From positions 1-31,445 of the forward strand of contig CALFDA010000024.1 of NCBI GenBank assembly GCA_937950605.1: 31,445 nucleotides of DNA, given 5' to 3'. Shown piece after piece: positions 16,689 through 25,309 of this stretch. The DNA is from an uncultured PS1 clade bacterium. Lineage in GTDB: Bacteria > Pseudomonadota > Gammaproteobacteria > PS1 > Pseudothioglobaceae. The stretch's first letter is position 1. Every line of letters starts with the position of its first letter. The notes under the pieces were generated by a model. The model did not search any database. It had not been told where the DNA came from and worked only from the letters and a program-made list of their open reading frames with translations. The position numbers were made by a program, and so were the translations under genes.

Positions 16689-16892
16689 AGATATGTTTAA
16701 TTTACATTATCAAAAGGTGTGAATTTAGTTTTCACAATCAAGCAAAATTTGACCAGATTTTGCAAGTAAAAATCTCTAAATTTGTGAATTTTTATAAAGA
16801 TTTCGAAATGAAAATATGATTTAGACTTGATAAATTCGGTTATGCATAATAAAACACACACAAGTTAGCGAAAAATTCGGTTAATTATAAAC
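16689..16892. other. Remaining spacer before dnaE, with short repeats
   Basis: AT-rich and non-coding by eye. It holds a 7-bp hairpin (GCAAAAT at 16742-16748, ATTTTGC at 16757-16763) without a T-run, and an 11-bp direct repeat AAATTCGGTTA at 16832-16842 and 16873-16883 (41-bp period), the second copy 9 bases before the dnaE ATG. The repeats could be a regulator site for dnaE; no convincing -35/-10 pair was found. Confidence 0.4.
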
Positions 16893-19800
16893 ATGCCCAC
16901 AGAGTTTGTTCATCTTCAATGTCGTAGCGAATATTCTATTGATAATAGCTTAATTCGCATACCAAATCTGATAAGTCAAGTCAAAAAATTAGGTATGAGT
17001 GCTATTTCATTGACAGATAGTGCTAATTTATTTGCTGCAGTTAAACTTTATAAAAGTGCAATAAACTCTGGTATCAAGCCTATTTTTGGCACTGAGATTG
17101 TATTAAAAAATCAAGGACATAAATCAACTTTGCTGGTTTTGTGTCAGAATCAACAGGGATATTTGAATTTATCCGAATTGATTTCCTTATCCTATTTAAA
17201 AGGTAGGGGTGCAGAAGATGCAAATATTAGTGTAGAAGAATTAACTCAGCATAATCAAGGTTTAATATTAATTGCACCTCCGCTTATTAGTGATGTGGCG
17301 CAATTACTGATTGAAAACCAAATACCGCAAGCCAAACAGCAGGCGAATATGTGGCAGGCGATATTTGAAGAACGTTTTTATTTAGGGGTGCAACGCACAA
17401 ACCGCAACCAAGATGAGCAGCATCTGCGCTTATGCGTTAGATTGGGCTTAGAACTTAACATACCCTTAGTGGCACTAAATGATGTAGTATTCTTAGAAAA
17501 AGATGAGTTTGAAGCACACGAGGCACGTATTTGTATTTCTCAAGGCGGTTTATTAGATGATGATAGGCGTGAACAACGTTATTCACAAGATCAATATCTA
17601 AAATCAGCCGAAGAAATGTGCAAGATGTTTTCTGATTTGCCCGAGGTGATTGATAATACAGTTGAAATTGCCAAGCGTTGTAATGTCCATTTTGAACTTT
17701 ATAAAAAAAACTACCTGCCAGATTTTCCTGTGCCAAAAGGCTTGTCTATGGCAGAGTTTTTTTCTCAAGAGTCAAAATTAGGGCTGGAAAAACGCCTATC
17801 GGGGTTAAAAGTTGAGCGTCAAATTTATGATAAACGTTTAGCTTTTGAGCTTTCGGTAATTGTGCAAATGGGTTTTTCGGGCTATTTCTTAATCGTTGCG
17901 GATTTTATTCGCTGGTCTAAAGAAAATGCTATTCCTGTAGGACCTGGTCGTGGTTCTGGTGCAGGTTCGTTAGTTGCATATGCACTCGGCATTACCAATG
18001 TTGACCCAATCAAACATGAATTGCTGTTTGAGCGTTTTTTAAATCCTGAGCGTGTTTCCATGCCAGACTTTGACATTGATTTTTGCACTGAGCGTCGCGA
18101 TGAGGTTATTAAATATGTGTCACAGAAATATGGTAGAGAAAAAGTATCGCAAATTATTACTTATGGCACGATGGCAGCTAAAGGCGTTGTGCGTGATGTG
18201 GGGCGTGTTTTAGGACATCCTTATGGTTTTAGTGACCGCATTGCTAAGTCTATTCCAAATGATTTAAAAATCAACTTGTCGCGCGCACTTGGTCGTTTTT
18301 CCACAGATGATTCTCAAACAAATAAAGACAAATGGTTTTCTGAAGAATTGGTTAATCGATACAATTCTGAAGAAAGCGTAACGACACTCATTGACTTATC
18401 TTTACAGTTAGAAGGTTTAGTGCGTAATGTGGGCACACATGCGGGTGGCGTGTTGATTGCACCAAGCAAAATTAGTAATTTTTGCCCTATCTATAAAGCC
18501 AGTGCGGAAGATGGTGTGGTTTCACAATTTGATATGAAAGACATCGAAGCACTTGGACTAGTTAAATTTGACTTTTTGGGTTTGTCAAACCTAACTGTTA
18601 TTGATAAAACCGTTAAATTAATTCACGCTAAAGGTTTAAGTGAAGAATTGATTGATATTGATGCACTACCATTGAATGACAAAGGCGTTTATGATTTATT
18701 GCAACATTGCGACACCGTAGGTATTTTTCAATTAGAGTCTAGTGGCATGCGTGGATATTTAAAAAAATTACAAGCTGATTCGTTTGAAGATATTGTGGCA
18801 ATGTTGGCTTTGTATCGTCCTGGTCCATTAGATGCTGGCATGGTAGATGATTATATTAACGTTAAACATGGCAAGCAAAAAATAAAATATCCACATCCAA
18901 TGTTAAAAGATATTTTAAAGCCAACCAATGGCATATTTTTATACCAAGAACAGGTGATGAAGTCTGCTCAGGTTATGGCAGGCTATTCGCTTGGTGGCGC
19001 AGACTTATTGCGAAGAGCAATGGGTAAAAAGATTGCTAAAGAAATGGATGCACAGCGTGATGTGTTTATTAAAGGTGCTACTAAACATAATATTGACGAG
19101 AATAAAGCTAATGAAATTTTTGACTTGATTGATAAGTTTTCGGGTTATGGTTTCAATAAATCACATTCAGTGGCTTATGCCTATGTGTCATATCAAACAG
19201 CTTGGCTTAAGTCGCATTATCCTGCTGCTTTTATGGCGTGTGTGCTTTCAAGTATGATGACTGATACTGATAGAATTGGTTGGGTAGTTGGTGAAACACA
19301 GACAATGGGATTAAATGTTAAGCCTCCAAACATCAATGAATCTACTTATGAGTTTAGCATTCAAGATGATAAAACACTAACTTATGGGCTAGGTGCTATT
19401 AAAGGGGTTGGTGAATCTTTGGTTGAAGCATTAGTTGCTGAGCGTAACAAGGGCGGAGTGTATCGAGATTTGTTTGATTTTTGCATGCGTATAGAAAAAA
19501 AAATACTCAACAAACGTGCTTTAGAGGCTTTAATTTATAGTGGTAGCTTAGATAGTTTTAAAGTTGAGCGAGCAATTTTAATCAACACTTACCCAAGCGC
19601 AATGCGTCAAGCAGAACAACAACAAAATGATCGCTTAAGTGGACAAAGCAGTTTGTTTGATGCCACACCAGAGCATAGTGAGTATGAATCAAATTATTTG
19701 TCAGTGCCACATTTCTCATTTAGCCAAACCTTGCAATTTGAAAAACAAGTAATGGGATATTATTTTTACAATCATCCAACTGATGAATACCAGCGTGATT

Positions 19801-20369
19801 TGAGCTATATTTGTGCTACTTTGCCTAGTAAATTGGTGTATAGAAATAACAAGGAAGTGCGGATATTGGGGTTGTTGTCTAATGTGTATTATAGAAACAC
19901 TAAAAATGGCAATACCATGGTCTCGATTACACTTGAAGACAGCAAAGCGACATTAAGTGGCGTTATTTTTGCTAAAGTGTTAAGCGCACAGTTGGATGCA
20001 CAACACTCTATTCGTGATGTTTTGAAGGTTGGTTGTGTGGTTGTGGCTTCTGGCAAGGTAGAAAAAGACGGCTATCGTGATAGCTGGAAGTTAGTGATTG
20101 ATAAAATTGAAAATGTTGTTTTGGTAAAAGAAAAATATGCAAAAAGTTTTGAAATATTGCTAAATAAAAAACACCTCTCATCGTTTAAAAAACTTTCAAG
20201 TATACTCAAGAAAAATCACGGACATTGTCCAGTAGTACTACATTATCAAGTTAAACAATATCAGGGTTTTACACGATTAGATGAGGCTTATCATGTTAAA
20301 CCAAACCAGCAATTAATTGATGAAGTTAATGCCTTGCTAGGTTTTCAATCTAGTTATATTGGTTATTAA
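16893..20369 (+). CDS. dnaE: DNA polymerase III subunit alpha
   Basis: Replicative polymerase subunit of the Pol III holoenzyme. It has 1158 residues, about the E. coli length of 1160. The order is an N-terminal PHP domain, polymerase domain with GPGRGSGAGSLVAYALG, catalytic PDFDIDFCTERRDEVI (aspartates near 392 and 394) and LVKFDFLGL (about 560), helix-hairpin region, OB fold and C-terminal tail. The PHP opening reads FVHLQCRSEYS, so the second histidine of the usual HxxxH-type motif is Arg, in keeping with an inactive PHP domain that relies on DnaQ for proofreading. The ATG follows an in-frame stop at 16866 and has no Shine-Dalgarno sequence. The last 20 bases overlap comEC on the other strand. 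Confidence 0.97.
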   Translation: MPTEFVHLQCRSEYSIDNSLIRIPNLISQVKKLGMSAISLTDSANLFAAVKLYKSAINSGIKPIFGTEIVLKNQGHKSTLLVLCQNQQGYLNLSELISLSYLKGRGAEDANISVEELTQHNQGLILIAPPLISDVAQLLIENQIPQAKQQANMWQAIFEERFYLGVQRTNRNQDEQHLRLCVRLGLELNIPLVALNDVVFLEKDEFEAHEARICISQGGLLDDDRREQRYSQDQYLKSAEEMCKMFSDLPEVIDNTVEIAKRCNVHFELYKKNYLPDFPVPKGLSMAEFFSQESKLGLEKRLSGLKVERQIYDKRLAFELSVIVQMGFSGYFLIVADFIRWSKENAIPVGPGRGSGAGSLVAYALGITNVDPIKHELLFERFLNPERVSMPDFDIDFCTERRDEVIKYVSQKYGREKVSQIITYGTMAAKGVVRDVGRVLGHPYGFSDRIAKSIPNDLKINLSRALGRFSTDDSQTNKDKWFSEELVNRYNSEESVTTLIDLSLQLEGLVRNVGTHAGGVLIAPSKISNFCPIYKASAEDGVVSQFDMKDIEALGLVKFDFLGLSNLTVIDKTVKLIHAKGLSEELIDIDALPLNDKGVYDLLQHCDTVGIFQLESSGMRGYLKKLQADSFEDIVAMLALYRPGPLDAGMVDDYINVKHGKQKIKYPHPMLKDILKPTNGIFLYQEQVMKSAQVMAGYSLGGADLLRRAMGKKIAKEMDAQRDVFIKGATKHNIDENKANEIFDLIDKFSGYGFNKSHSVAYAYVSYQTAWLKSHYPAAFMACVLSSMMTDTDRIGWVVGETQTMGLNVKPPNINESTYEFSIQDDKTLTYGLGAIKGVGESLVEALVAERNKGGVYRDLFDFCMRIEKKILNKRALEALIYSGSLDSFKVERAILINTYPSAMRQAEQQQNDRLSGQSSLFDATPEHSEYESNYLSVPHFSFSQTLQFEKQVMGYYFYNHPTDEYQRDLSYICATLPSKLVYRNNKEVRILGLLSNVYYRNTKNGNTMVSITLEDSKATLSGVIFAKVLSAQLDAQHSIRDVLKVGCVVVASGKVEKDGYRDSWKLVIDKIENVVLVKEKYAKSFEILLNKKHLSSFKKLSSILKKNHGHCPVVLHYQVKQYQGFTRLDEAYHVKPNQQLIDEVNALLGFQSSYIGY

Positions 20370-22674
20370 AATCTGTGTTGCATTGGCGCAAGTAATAGCG
20401 TGCAAACGTTTTTCTATATTCTTTGATATTTATTGTGTTGCCGAAAAAAAATTCAATCTCACCAGAGCAAGATGTTTGCATGAGTTTAATACGATTGGAT
20501 TGATAGCGTTTAATAACAACATTTGCAGGATGTTGAAAGTAATTTTTAAAACCGCTTGAGGCAACAACTATTGATGGCGATACTGCATTTAAAAATGCCT
20601 GTGTTGATGAGGTTTTGCTGCCATGGTGTGGGGCGAGCATAACCGTGCTGCTAAGCTTTTTTTGATAATTTTCAACTAGATGATGTTCAGCCTTTTTCTC
20701 AATATCGCCTGTTAGTAATATGCTGTATTTGTCATTTGATATTTTGAGTACACAAGAAGCATTATTATTGTGCAAATTAATATTCCTATCAGGATTAAAT
20801 ATCTCAAATCTCACGCCGTCCCATTGCCAATGTTGCCCTGATTGACAACCTGATGCCTTAGTTTTAAGTTTTTCGGGTGTTGAGGTAAGTATTTCACCAA
20901 CTGCAAAGTTTTCTAAAATATTGCTGAGTCCACCGCTGTGGTCATTGCTATTATGTGAGATAATAATTTTATCTAAATGTTGGATTCTTTTTGCGCGCAG
21001 ATAAGGCGTAATAACGCTTTGTCCGAGATTAAAACCAGACGGATATTTTGCACCAGTATCAAATAGCAATGTGTGGTTTCTAGTTTGCACCACCACTGCT
21101 AAGCCGTGTCCAACATCAAGCACGCTTACAAGCATTGAATTTTTATCAATTTGTGCTTCGGGTGCAAACAACATCAAGATTATAGCAAAGATGGCTATTT
21201 GGCGAAATTTTAACGCTTTAGGTGCAATTACAAGCAATGCAAGCACAACAAAGATTAGCATATCTATTCGTGAGGTCTGTGTGTAATGCCATTGATTAAA
21301 GTCAAATTGTTGTAGTTGTTCCAACACCATTGATAGATAAACCAGCGACTCATTAGCAATAGAAAAACTAAGTTGTGATAAATAACCAAAATCCATAAAA
21401 AACAACAAGGCACCGACAAGTGATAGGGGTGTGGTGATAAAACTAAAGACAGGAATAGCAATTGAATTTGCAATTGATGATAAAACTGTGGCATAAGAAA
21501 AAAACCAAATAGTGAGTGGTAAGGAAGCAAAACTCACCAATATTTGTAGGTAAATTAAACGATATAGCCAAGATTTTTCTTGATGTTGTTTAACCCCATA
21601 AATAATAACTGCCACCATATAAAATGACAACCAAAAACCCACGCTAAAAACACTTAATGGATCATAAATAAGTACTAACAGCAATGCACTGCCGTACAGT
21701 TGCCAAATATCATGATGGCGTCTAAGAATGATTGCAACAAATACCACACTTGCCATAATAAAAGCACGTATTGTAGGCACAGAGAAACCAGCAACTAAGG
21801 CATATAAAAAAGCAACAACAATTCCAGAATAAGCACCAACAATTTGTGCGGGAATTATTAGCATTAAACGCGAACAACAACGCCAAAAAAATTGCGTCAA
21901 CAAAAAGATAAAACCAGAAATAAGACCAATGTGCAAGCCAGAAATCACACTAAGGTGTGTGGTGTTAGTGGATTTAAACAAAGACCATTGAGAATCGGTA
22001 ATCAAAGAGCGGTCACCGATAATCAATGCATTGATAACGCCACCAAATTCTTTGGTTTTTAGAATTGGTAATAATGCATAACGAATATTTTGCCTGAGTT
22101 TATCAATTGAAAAATTTTGGGTATTAATACGTTGATTATCATTAGAATGGCGCACATATCCCGTGGCATTGATGCGTTTATAAAATAGCCAACGCTCATA
22201 GTCAAAACCGCCCAAATTTTGATAGCCATTGTTAGGTTTGAGTTTTAGTTTTAATTGCCAGATATCCCCCACATGCAAATCAGGGGATTTGGTGAGAGTA
22301 TCTTTATAGCGGTTGCTATACCAAGCTAGTTTTAATCGCCCTTTAAAAGGGTGGTGTGCTTGAAAAATAAATTTTGTACTATGCGCAGTTGTTTCTGGCA
22401 ATTCAACAATCTCACCCTTAACAAGAATAGGTTTATAGAGATAATCATTTGCAACTTTGGAGTTTATAACTTGCGTTGAAACAAACCCCATCCAAGCAAA
22501 ACCAAGGACTACAAGCATCAAATTTAAACTAAATGATTTATAGCGTTTAAATGTTGTGAAAATTGCCAAAAATACAGCAAAAATCAACCCCCATTCTACA
22601 ACACTTATTTGCAGTGTATTTTTAAGCGCAAACCAGCAGACACCAAAGAGAAAATTAATGGCGTAAATCAACAT
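20350..22674 (-). CDS. comEC: DNA internalisation channel ComEC/Rec2
   Basis: Inner-membrane channel that takes transforming single-stranded DNA into the cytoplasm. It has about 774 residues with three parts: an N-terminal DUF4131-like region after two membrane helices; a central multi-helix competence domain (HLSVISGLHIGLISGFIFLL, then AGFSVPTIRAFIMAS); and a C-terminal metallo-beta-lactamase-like domain (VLDVGHGLAVVV, LLFDTGAKYPSG, HNSNDHSGG, APHHGSKTSS). The start is uncertain. ATG 22674 gives a hydrophobic N-terminus; an in-frame TTG at 22713 would add 13 residues; neither has a clear ribosome-binding site. No other competence gene is nearby. It is separated from coaBC by an AT-rich spacer. 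Confidence 0.9.
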   Translation of the reverse strand: MLIYAINFLFGVCWFALKNTLQISVVEWGLIFAVFLAIFTTFKRYKSFSLNLMLVVLGFAWMGFVSTQVINSKVANDYLYKPILVKGEIVELPETTAHSTKFIFQAHHPFKGRLKLAWYSNRYKDTLTKSPDLHVGDIWQLKLKLKPNNGYQNLGGFDYERWLFYKRINATGYVRHSNDNQRINTQNFSIDKLRQNIRYALLPILKTKEFGGVINALIIGDRSLITDSQWSLFKSTNTTHLSVISGLHIGLISGFIFLLTQFFWRCCSRLMLIIPAQIVGAYSGIVVAFLYALVAGFSVPTIRAFIMASVVFVAIILRRHHDIWQLYGSALLLVLIYDPLSVFSVGFWLSFYMVAVIIYGVKQHQEKSWLYRLIYLQILVSFASLPLTIWFFSYATVLSSIANSIAIPVFSFITTPLSLVGALLFFMDFGYLSQLSFSIANESLVYLSMVLEQLQQFDFNQWHYTQTSRIDMLIFVVLALLVIAPKALKFRQIAIFAIILMLFAPEAQIDKNSMLVSVLDVGHGLAVVVQTRNHTLLFDTGAKYPSGFNLGQSVITPYLRAKRIQHLDKIIISHNSNDHSGGLSNILENFAVGEILTSTPEKLKTKASGCQSGQHWQWDGVRFEIFNPDRNINLHNNNASCVLKISNDKYSILLTGDIEKKAEHHLVENYQKKLSSTVMLAPHHGSKTSSTQAFLNAVSPSIVVASSGFKNYFQHPANVVIKRYQSNRIKLMQTSCSGEIEFFFGNTINIKEYRKTFARYYLRQCNTDFNNQYN

Positions 22675-22999
22675 AAATTTTGGGGCAAAAACAGCATAAT
22701 AACTGCCTAGCAATTTGAGTTCACTTAGTCTTGCCTATATTGGCGTAAAACACTTGATTTAACGCATAAAACCGCAAAATTTTTCCTCATAATAAAAAAA
22801 GCCAAAGAAAAAATACACAAAGCAATTCGAACGCATCTTTTTTATTTTTATAAGTTATTGATTTTTAAGTGAAAAAATATTTGATTATTTTTTATTCAAA
22901 ACTATAAAAAAGTGCAATATATCAGCGTTTTTTTTATTTTTCAAGCAGATATCAACATAGTTATCCACAGTTTTGTGGGTAACTCTATTATGTGCTAAT
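22675..22999. other. Very AT-rich spacer between coaBC and comEC with an inverted DnaA-box pair
   Basis: No gene recognised; a 21-codon minus-strand ORF here has no ribosome-binding site. Bases 22840-22960 are almost entirely A and T, with runs such as GATTATTTTTTATT. At 22961-22969 is a perfect DnaA box TTATCCACA, and at 22974-22982 TGTGGGTAA, its inverted copy with one mismatch, four bases apart. The arrangement recalls a small origin or a DnaA-regulated promoter for comEC. Flanking genes point toward this spot, which argues against oriC. Confidence 0.5.
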
Positions 23000-24211
23000 T
23001 TAACAAGGTTTTTTATATATGTTATAAAAATTTTTACTTAATATTTCAACGATTTTTCTGCCTAGTTTTTGCTTGCTATTTTTTGCGATTTTTATATGGT
23101 TTGTTGGGGTTAAAAAAATCAATGTATTTTCATCACTTTTGAACCCTGAATTAGGTTTAGAAATATCATTTAAAATAATGGCATCACAAGATTTGTTTTT
23201 GAGTTTATTTCTAGCGTTTTCAAGCAAATTTTGTGTCTCTGCGGCAAAACCAATACACAAAGGTTTTTGCGGTAACTGACACACTGCCTGCAAAATATCT
23301 TTAGTAGGTGTTAATTCCAAAGTTAGCGGTTTTGCAGATTTTTTAATTTTGTTCTTTGCAATGTTTTTAATATAATAGTCGCTAACTGCAGCACAAGCAA
23401 TAAATATATCTTGCTGAGTAATATTATCCATAACCGCCGTATACATTTTTTCGGCACTTATTGCTGATATTGCAACCGCCTTTTGATTAAGTTCAACCGT
23501 GATATTGCTATGGACTAAGGTTACTTGTGCGCCTGCCTCAATACAAGCATCTGCAATTGCTGAACCCATCTTGCCACTCGAATGATTCGATAAATATCTC
23601 ACGGGGTCAATCGCTTCAATAGTTGCGCCTAAGGTAATTAGCACCTTTTTTCCGCCGAGATTAGTGTTTTGAAAAATATCACCAACTTTTTGAGCGATAC
23701 TAACTGGTTCAGCTAGTCGACCTTTGCCAACGTCACCACAAGCCTGCTTGCCATGTTTAGGTGCAATGATGATAATTTGGCGCCTACTTAATGTTTGTAG
23801 ATTGGTTTGCACACTATCAGAGGCATACATTAGTTGATTCATAGCAGGCGCAATAAGTATAGGGCAATCGCTTGCTAAAATCACGCTGTTGAGTAAATCA
23901 TGCGCTTTGCCTAAAGCAATATCAGCAATTGTATTGGCACTTGCGGGCGCAATCAGTATTGCATCTGCCCATTTAGCAAGCTCAATATGTCCCATACAAA
24001 GTTCAGCTTCTTTATCCCATAAATTGTGCCATACCTTATTTTTTGAGGCAACCTGTAGGGATAATTCGGTGATAAATTTAGCCCCGCTTTGGGTTAAGAT
24101 AACACGCACTTTAGCGCCTAAGTCTTGCAGGCGATGCACTATATCGGGTGCTTTATAAGCGGCAATCGAACCGCTGACACCCAAGATGATGTTTTTATTA
24201 TTTAACTTCAT
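23000..24211 (-). CDS. coaBC: Bifunctional phosphopantothenoylcysteine decarboxylase/phosphopantothenate-cysteine ligase
   Basis: Catalyses two steps of coenzyme A synthesis: ligation of cysteine to 4'-phosphopantothenate (CoaB) and FMN-dependent decarboxylation (CoaC). It has 403 residues. The N-terminal flavoprotein domain has ILGVSGSIAAYKAPD, GHIELAKWADAILIAPASAN with the catalytic His, PAMN, and the catalytic Cys in GKQACGDVGKGRLAEP. The C-terminal ligase domain has VLITLGATIEAIDPVRYLSN, HSSGKMG and ACAAVSDY. Its first 14 bases overlap the end of ribD, so the two are translated from one message. Dfp is the older name. Confidence 0.97.
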   Translation of the reverse strand: MKLNNKNIILGVSGSIAAYKAPDIVHRLQDLGAKVRVILTQSGAKFITELSLQVASKNKVWHNLWDKEAELCMGHIELAKWADAILIAPASANTIADIALGKAHDLLNSVILASDCPILIAPAMNQLMYASDSVQTNLQTLSRRQIIIIAPKHGKQACGDVGKGRLAEPVSIAQKVGDIFQNTNLGGKKVLITLGATIEAIDPVRYLSNHSSGKMGSAIADACIEAGAQVTLVHSNITVELNQKAVAISAISAEKMYTAVMDNITQQDIFIACAAVSDYYIKNIAKNKIKKSAKPLTLELTPTKDILQAVCQLPQKPLCIGFAAETQNLLENARNKLKNKSCDAIILNDISKPNSGFKSDENTLIFLTPTNHIKIAKNSKQKLGRKIVEILSKNFYNIYKKPC

Positions 24212-25256
24212 GTTGTTTCAAGGTTACGGTGATTTTAATATCTTCGCCTACCATTCTCATATCTTTAATGGCTAGCGCCAAACATTCGTTTATATTTTGA
24301 ATAGCAATATTTATCATTGAAATTGCATCACTACCCATTAATATAGGTGCAATGTAGATGATAAATTCGTCCACCAAACCCGCCTTAGTCATAGCTCCGA
24401 TTAATTTAGGACCAGCCTCAAGCAATACGTTATTAATGTCTTGTTTACCAAGTTGTAACAATACATCTTGCAAGTCCAGTTTTCCAGAATTCGTGGTTTT
24501 TGTGTTCGATGGATTAAAAATCTGTGTTGGTGCATCGTTCGAAAAAATATTAAGTTTGGGGTCATGTATTTGATTTTTGCTATCAATAACAGCGCGAAGT
24601 GGCGTATTCGAAATATTATCAAGGCGTAGCGTCATAAACGGATTGTCTGATAATACTGTGCCAGAACCTGTAAGTATTGCTTGGTTTTTAGCGCGTAATT
24701 TTTGCACATCAATTCTAGCTGGTATAGCAGTAATCCATTTACTTTGTCCAGATGCCATAGAAGTTTTTCCATCGATACTCATGGCAATTTTGCAAGTTAC
24801 AAAAGGCAAACCTGTTTGCATGCGCTTGATAAAACCACGGTTTAATTCTTTGGATTCTCCTTCAAGTAGACCTATTTCAACGCTGATATTGGCATTTTCT
24901 AACATTGCTACCCCCTTGCCACTTACCAAAGGGTTAGGGTCAAGTGTCGCAATCACTACTCTTTTTATCCCCGCATCAATAATTGCTTGAGTACAAGGCG
25001 GTGTTTTGCCTTGGTGTACACAGGGTTCTAGGTTAGCATACAGTGTTGCACCTTGTGCTTGATGATTGATTTGCGCGAGCGCATTAATCTCTGCATGTGG
25101 CGCGCCAAAGTTTTGATGATAGCCTTGAGCAAGTATTTTGCCATCTTTTGTAATAACACAACCCACCATTGGATTAGATTTCACACCATAGCGACCTTGG
25201 CGCGCCAGTTTGAGTGCTAGCGACATAAAACGCGTGTCATTTTTTGAAAAATTCAT
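24198..25256 (-). CDS. ribD: Bifunctional riboflavin deaminase/reductase RibD
   Basis: Performs deamination and then side-chain reduction of the pyrimidine intermediate in riboflavin synthesis. It has 352 residues. The N-terminal deaminase has the zinc site HAE (H54, E56) with C79 and C88 in EPCVHQGKTPPC, followed by an NADPH-dependent reductase domain (GLPFVTCKIAMSIDGKTS, VLSDNPFMTLR, LLEAGPKLIGAM). It overlaps coaBC by 14 bases; both make cofactors, and CoaC itself uses FMN. The usual ribC/ribE/ribH partners are not present. The ATG has no Shine-Dalgarno sequence; TATAAA lies 2 bases upstream and TATATC 12 bases upstream on the coding strand. Confidence 0.95.
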   Translation of the reverse strand: MNFSKNDTRFMSLALKLARQGRYGVKSNPMVGCVITKDGKILAQGYHQNFGAPHAEINALAQINHQAQGATLYANLEPCVHQGKTPPCTQAIIDAGIKRVVIATLDPNPLVSGKGVAMLENANISVEIGLLEGESKELNRGFIKRMQTGLPFVTCKIAMSIDGKTSMASGQSKWITAIPARIDVQKLRAKNQAILTGSGTVLSDNPFMTLRLDNISNTPLRAVIDSKNQIHDPKLNIFSNDAPTQIFNPSNTKTTNSGKLDLQDVLLQLGKQDINNVLLEAGPKLIGAMTKAGLVDEFIIYIAPILMGSDAISMINIAIQNINECLALAIKDMRMVGEDIKITVTLKQHEVK

Positions 25257-25268
25257 ATTTATAAATCA

Positions 25269-25276
25269 GATATAAT
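25269..25276. promoter_or_regulatory. Overlapping divergent -10 elements of recA (+) and ribD (-)
   Basis: TATAAT at 25271-25276 on the plus strand is a consensus -10 for recA; TATATC on the minus strand (25269-25274) could serve ribD. The whole divergent spacer is only 53 bp. The -35 of recA is poor. GGGT-N6-ACCC at 25280-25293 lies where recA transcription would start and could be an operator. No E. coli-type LexA box is present. Confidence 0.5.
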
Positions 25277-25309
25277 GAAGGGTTATTTTACCCTCACGGA
25301 GCATCATAG

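Noticed and set aside
16742..16763. GCAAAAT/ATTTTGC hairpin as a terminator
   Set aside because: No T-run follows on either strand close enough; the bases after it are A-rich.
22711..22713. TTG start for ComEC
   Set aside because: No ribosome-binding site and 13 residues of no family resemblance; ATG 22674 leads directly into a membrane helix. Left open as an alternative.
22840..22999. Chromosomal origin of replication
   Set aside because: Only two DnaA-like boxes, no dnaA, mnmG or rpmH nearby, and the major operons run toward the site rather than away from it. Kept only as a DnaA-binding candidate.
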